Source: Treponema sp. (GTDB lineage: Bacteria; Spirochaetota; Spirochaetia; Treponematales; Treponemataceae). Taken from it: a stretch of 64,000 nt of DNA. The notes below the pieces were generated by a model, which ran no database searches, was not told the origin of the DNA, and worked only from the letters and a program-made list of their open reading frames with translations. The position numbers were made by a program, and so were the translations under genes. The stretch's first letter is position 1. Each line of letters opens with the position of its first letter. This document shows, piece after piece, positions 60,142 through 64,000 of this stretch. The stretch covers positions 62,001 through 126,000 of the forward strand of contig JAFSJW010000031.1 in NCBI GenBank assembly GCA_017449265.1, in the 5' to 3' direction.

Positions 60142-63100
60142 CTATTTTATCGTACAGATATATCCGTCGCTCCGTCCGAATATTTCAGGCTCATACATAC
60201 ATTCCGCAAGAGCAGGAACCACAGGATAGACACCCCGCCGCGCCGCACGGAAAGTAAATTCAACAGTTTTAACGCCCTTATCAAAATGGTCGAAGAAAAT
60301 CTGAGCCTCATTGTCATAGAATTTCATGCTGCTGAACCAGCCGCCCTCAACCTGGGCTTCTGCTTGCGAGCCAGATGTTGCGAACGATGAGTCCAGAATT
60401 TCGCAGCCAGAAGGAATCGGAACGCGCACCGCAGTGTATGTCCTGAAATACTCGGAAGAAACTTTGACGCGCATTTTGTATGTTGTTCCAGACTCAAGCG
60501 GCACAATCATGTTTTCAGGAGAAACGACCTGATTCGTCTTGTAATCAACAACCTCATAACTTACGCCAAAGCCTTCGTCGCGCGCGGACTGAATTTCAGA
60601 CGGGAGCGCGTAGCGAAGAGTCGCCGTATAGTAGAGAGTTCCTTTCCCTTTCTTTGAGAAATTGAAATCAAGAACTTTATCTCTCGGAAGCTCTTTCATA
60701 AAATCAGAGCTAAATTCTTCCGTCTTTGATTTTATATCAGCGGAAAGTCCCTTGAACTTTTCCTCCATAAGAGATTTTTTCATAATCGCGCACTTGGCAG
60801 TGAAATCCGTAGCCTCAAGATTGCGCTCTTTTATGAGAGAGCCTACAGCCTCAAGAACTTTTGATGTGCTTGAAGTGTTCTCCCAGTAGCCAGAGCGCGA
60901 CTGGTCGATAAGAAGCGACTTCAAAAGCCCGTCAACCATGTCGTCTTTCGGGTTGTGCTCAACAAAGAACTGGAGCAAAACGGCTTTCTGAGCCGTGTAA
61001 GAAGCGTAGTAGTACGTATCGTACCAAGTTTTCTTCGTTTCAGCGGGCTGAGTTATGGAAACTGAGTTAAGAGAAGGAGTTATATAAGAACGAATAAAAT
61101 TATAGTATTCATCTGCACCAGCAGACGCAGCACCGCCTTTTCTGAGCCATGCAAGACCTGCGTAAGCACTTGCCATAAGGTCATGTTTTGCCCGCCCGCT
61201 CAACGCTTTCAGGATTCCGTCAAGCTGATTGTCACCAAGAAGCGCGAACACATAGCAGGAATAAGCTTCAATAAGCGTGGTTTCTTTTGCAATATTGCCC
61301 TTGATATACTTTTTGAGCGCGGAAATGTCAATCGGGAAGTCCTTTGGCTTGAATCCGTTCTGCATTGCAAGCGCGTAGATGTGGGCAATCCTCAGCGAAA
61401 CATAGAGATTCGATGTATCGCCGTCTGGCCAGTATGGGAAACCGCCGTCGGAAAGCTGAACTTTCTTCCATTTTTTGAAATAAGTCTTAAGAACTTTCTT
61501 TGTGTCAGAAACTTCGCTTTCAAGTCCAAGCGGCTTGATATAATCTGAGAAAATAACGAGCGGAAGGACTGCCGCCGACTGCTGCTCCATACATCCATAC
61601 GGATAATGGAACACATAGTTTACGGCTTCCTTGAGAAGCCCGAGCTGGCTTGCGTCCAAAGCCACATTGAGAGAACCAACTCCGTCCTCGGCGAACGAAG
61701 GGATTATGAGTTTCTCAGAGCTATCTTTCTCCGTTGCTCCAGAAAGAGCCGTAGTTTCAAACATATATGTTTTCTCAATCTGGATTTTAGATACGAGCTT
61801 TTCGCTGAGAATATCTGATTTTATCGTGTAAACAAGCTCCACAAAGCCTGTTTCTGTCGCGCCCACATCAAAATACGCCACGGCAGTTCCGCCGCCAGCA
61901 ACTTTCACTTTGCATGATGAAGTTCCGTCAACAAAAGCATCGCCAACGGCCTCAATAAGACCATCGCCGTTGTCAGAAGGCGCAGAAGGCTTTCTGACCT
62001 GAACGCTCACTTCCACAGTATGGGCGGCTGAATCAAGATTCGTAAGGACAACTCCGCACTCGGCTGTGTCACGCACACGAAGACGGCGCGGCTGGACAGC
62101 CTGAACATTTATTGGGTTCTGCGTGCCGAACTCAGTTTCCTGCAGGGCAAGAAGCTCATCCTTTACTCCGAAAGCCGTGAGCCGGAATGTAGTAAGGTTA
62201 TCAGGAACTTTGAACTTGAATGAGACTTTTCCTTTTTTGTCCGTAACAAGAAGCGGCTCAAAGAACGCAGTCGGCTTGAATTCCTTGCGCTCTTCGCCAT
62301 CTTTCTCAGCATCGGAGTCACCGCCCTGCAAATTCTTTATAGAATAAGTCACAGGGTCCATAAGATAATCGCGAGAATCACCACCGTAGCAATACAGCGG
62401 GAAGTTGTACCTATCATAGAAGAATTCAATCGGGTCAGGAACATGATAATCTATCAAATCAAGAACAGCCCTGTCGCATGCCATAGCTGTAAGTTCCGCG
62501 CCCTCTACAGGCTTTCCGCCCTTTGTTGCCGTAAGAGTAACAGTTGCCATATCGCCAGGACGGTAGATTTTCTTGTCCGTCTCAACTTTTACGCTGAACG
62601 CCTTGACCCGCGGATTAATGAACACGGGAGTAACACCATAAATGCCCTTAGGCTTGTTAAGGTCAACCTCACCGTACTGATGAGTAGGCTCGCCTTTTCG
62701 CTCAGAATAAGTAGAAACCGAAACATATACAACAGGAACATAATTGCGCGCTATTTTCACATCGAGTACAGTCGTTGGCTCGTCAATATGGCGCACTTCC
62801 TCGGTAAAGATTCCCTCACGCTCTACCGTGATAAGATAGTCACCTGCAGCAAGCGGGCTTTCCATAAGGATATAAGCCGTATCACCAGGATTGTACATTG
62901 AAGCATCGCATGTCAGGTTGATTGACGACTCGTCACCGCCCCAGACCGCACCGCTTCCTGTAACATAGAAACTGTAGTCCGTCACAACAGGTCGTCCTTT
63001 TGAGTCCTTGCCTTCAACACGCATCGTGTAGTAGCCGGCAGAATTAGGAGTAATTTTGATTTTTCCATCCGCCGCTAAGTTGACAGAGCTTGTTAACTCA

Positions 63101-64000
63101 ACATCCTTGTTCTCCTTGTATTGAGCGTAAACTCCGCCGCCAACGGACTTCTGGTAGTCATAAGTCCAGTATCGCCTTGTAAGCGTGTACTTGAAAGACG
63201 AAGACAACATTGATTTTGGCAAATCAGAGTCTTTCAATATAGTTCCGTCAGGAGCGACAAGTACGAACGGAAGCTCCATCGCTTTGCCTTTCTTGGCGAA
63301 CCCTTTCTGGTCCACAGGCTCACCGATTCCAATGTAGAACTCGGCAGGATGTACGATTTTCCTTGCAGAGGCAGAAATAGTCTGGTTACTTTCGTCAGTG
63401 ACATATGTTTCAAGCCTGAATTCATACGGAATCGGCTTGTAAGAACCTTGCGTAGAGCATGAAAGGCTTGTTTTTCCGCTTGATGAAAGCGTCCCCGACT
63501 CTTCGCTCACAACTTTGCGCGAATCATAGTCATCGCTGATTCCGAACGAATAATCTTTTAGAGCAACATTGTCAGGCGCGAAGCGAGTTCCTGAACTGTA
63601 CCATGTTGCCTCATAAGCCGCATCCGCCAAAGCTCCGCCCGCAAGGTACGAAGCCTTTAAATCCGCGCTGATTGAATCACCTGCTATTATATCCTTTGAA
63701 GTCATTGAAAGCTCGCTCTGAATCTTAAGCGGCTCAAAATACGCCACAGTGAAATAAAGAGTACGGCTGTCAGTATGCTTGTCATCTGCTGTTCGCTTAT
63801 AATTAAGCCTGTATTCTCCCGGCTCAAGGTCGGAAGGAATATCGAACGAGCCGTGGAAACCGCCTGATTCAGAAGTGTTTCCGGTAATCGTTCCGTACAC
63901 CGTAGGATTCTGCCAGTTGTATTTCTCAAATACAATCGAATAGCTTCCATTATATGAGCTGAAAGAACCAAAACTCTGAGTTTTGTCGATTCCCTTGAAA
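60142..64000 (-). CDS. Bacterial alpha-2-macroglobulin with thioester, N-terminus beyond the right edge
   Basis: The frame is open to the last base of the window, so about 1286 C-terminal residues are visible. Repeated MG beta-domains (for example GEYRLNYKRT, YRPGDMATVTLTATKGGKPV) lead to the bait region, then the thioester motif YPYGCMEQQSA around 61590 and the alpha-helical complement-like domain (LSDGGFPYWPDGD). The C-terminus is complete. These proteins trap proteases that reach the periplasm; the Cys-Gln bond residues are intact, so covalent trapping is possible. The companion penicillin-binding protein PbpC would be expected nearby outside the window. Confidence 0.92.
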   Translation of the reverse strand, partial: FKGIDKTQSFGSFSSYNGSYSIVFEKYNWQNPTVYGTITGNTSESGGFHGSFDIPSDLEPGEYRLNYKRTADDKHTDSRTLYFTVAYFEPLKIQSELSMTSKDIIAGDSISADLKASYLAGGALADAAYEATWYSSGTRFAPDNVALKDYSFGISDDYDSRKVVSEESGTLSSSGKTSLSCSTQGSYKPIPYEFRLETYVTDESNQTISASARKIVHPAEFYIGIGEPVDQKGFAKKGKAMELPFVLVAPDGTILKDSDLPKSMLSSSFKYTLTRRYWTYDYQKSVGGGVYAQYKENKDVELTSSVNLAADGKIKITPNSAGYYTMRVEGKDSKGRPVVTDYSFYVTGSGAVWGGDESSINLTCDASMYNPGDTAYILMESPLAAGDYLITVEREGIFTEEVRHIDEPTTVLDVKIARNYVPVVYVSVSTYSERKGEPTHQYGEVDLNKPKGIYGVTPVFINPRVKAFSVKVETDKKIYRPGDMATVTLTATKGGKPVEGAELTAMACDRAVLDLIDYHVPDPIEFFYDRYNFPLYCYGGDSRDYLMDPVTYSIKNLQGGDSDAEKDGEERKEFKPTAFFEPLLVTDKKGKVSFKFKVPDNLTTFRLTAFGVKDELLALQETEFGTQNPINVQAVQPRRLRVRDTAECGVVLTNLDSAAHTVEVSVQVRKPSAPSDNGDGLIEAVGDAFVDGTSSCKVKVAGGGTAVAYFDVGATETGFVELVYTIKSDILSEKLVSKIQIEKTYMFETTALSGATEKDSSEKLIIPSFAEDGVGSLNVALDASQLGLLKEAVNYVFHYPYGCMEQQSAAVLPLVIFSDYIKPLGLESEVSDTKKVLKTYFKKWKKVQLSDGGFPYWPDGDTSNLYVSLRIAHIYALAMQNGFKPKDFPIDISALKKYIKGNIAKETTLIEAYSCYVFALLGDNQLDGILKALSGRAKHDLMASAYAGLAWLRKGGAASAGADEYYNFIRSYITPSLNSVSITQPAETKKTWYDTYYYASYTAQKAVLLQFFVEHNPKDDMVDGLLKSLLIDQSRSGYWENTSSTSKVLEAVGSLIKERNLEATDFTAKCAIMKKSLMEEKFKGLSADIKSKTEEFSSDFMKELPRDKVLDFNFSKKGKGTLYYTATLRYALPSEIQSARDEGFGVSYEVVDYKTNQVVSPENMIVPLESGTTYKMRVKVSSEYFRTYTAVRVPIPSGCEILDSSFATSGSQAEAQVEGGWFSSMKFYDNEAQIFFDHFDKGVKTVEFTFRAARRGVYPVVPALAECMYEPEIFGRSDGYICTIK

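Noticed and set aside
1..64000. CRISPR array, rRNA, integrase, reverse transcriptase
   Set aside because: I looked for regularly spaced repeats, conserved rRNA segments, and the YxDD or tyrosine recombinase motifs and found none.

Overview
The window looks like a chromosomal segment of a host-associated Treponema (spirochaete). Supporting signs are a CheW / DegT-family / NAD kinase / RecN block, which I recall as also grouped in T. pallidum, many lipoproteins with loose spirochaetal lipoboxes, a motility-associated MAF (DUF115) protein, a poly-G tract in an N-terminal coding region, and FGE-fold (formylglycine-generating-enzyme-like) surface lipoproteins of the TvpA type. The genus assignment is an inference from gene content; no rRNA lies in the window.

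Layout. (1) 1-6.1 kb, all minus strand: a tight operon of cheW, a DegT-family protein without its PLP lysine, nadK, recN and a hypothetical gene, followed upstream by a GltD/NfnB-like oxidoreductase. (2) 6.2-15.4 kb, minus strand: comF-like PRTase; a signalling set of Ser/Thr kinase, PPP-like phosphoesterase and FHA protein; an AAA ATPase; fusA; tRNA-Lys; an exported protein. (3) 15.7-20.4 kb: an orphan Nif11-like peptide, a MATE transporter, and trpE-trpGD behind a perfect 24-bp inverted repeat that contains the likely promoter. (4) 20.6-23.7 kb: one very long gene joining three SBP equivalents, in a permuted lobe order, to an amino-acid ABC permease.

(5) 23.7-27.2 kb is a decayed accessory zone holding the most striking locus: a surface lipoprotein (24152-25568) with a G10 tract in its signal peptide (at present out of frame) and a C-terminal segment with the signature of a diversity-generating retroelement (DGR) variable repeat. 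A GNRA-loop hairpin and a second long hairpin follow. The gene would combine on/off phase variation with templated diversification of its C-type-lectin/FGE domain. No reverse transcriptase or template repeat lies in the window, so the DGR would act in trans. Around it are broken genes: a frameshifted small ORF, a dead PIN toxin beside an intact antitoxin, and an AAA_14/DUF4143 gene with a large internal deletion.

(6) 27.2-35.7 kb: gltX, a hypothetical, an M18 aminopeptidase, a lipoprotein, a chemoreceptor and an orphan sugar-type SBP. (7) 35.8-38.7 kb: second accessory patch with a PD-(D/E)XK fragment, an mntA-hepT toxin-antitoxin pair with a partial duplicate of mntA, an XRE regulator and a repeat-type protein. 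(8) 38.8-55.1 kb: mainly core genes (purU, an FGE lipoprotein, a propeller/NodB-like protein, M23 peptidase, lepB, a class B PBP, MAF, degenerate HD-GYP, a degenerate aldo/keto reductase, an ASKHA/DUF4445 protein, rny). (9) 55.2-59.5 kb: third accessory patch with a PIN remnant, a transglutaminase/outer-membrane-barrel fusion, a frameshifted ankyrin-like gene, and an approximately 1.05-kb islet of DUF3990/DUF3791-type genes between about 107-bp direct repeats. (10) 59.5-64 kb: a lipoprotein and a large thioester alpha-2-macroglobulin running off the right edge.

Two dispersed repeat families recur between genes: a TGTTCGG...CCGAACA hairpin, and hairpin or MITE-like elements ending in GGCTGTCYAAWAAGT. 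Several genes have a TATAAT-like box 6-8 nt before the ATG and no Shine-Dalgarno, which suggests leaderless mRNAs.
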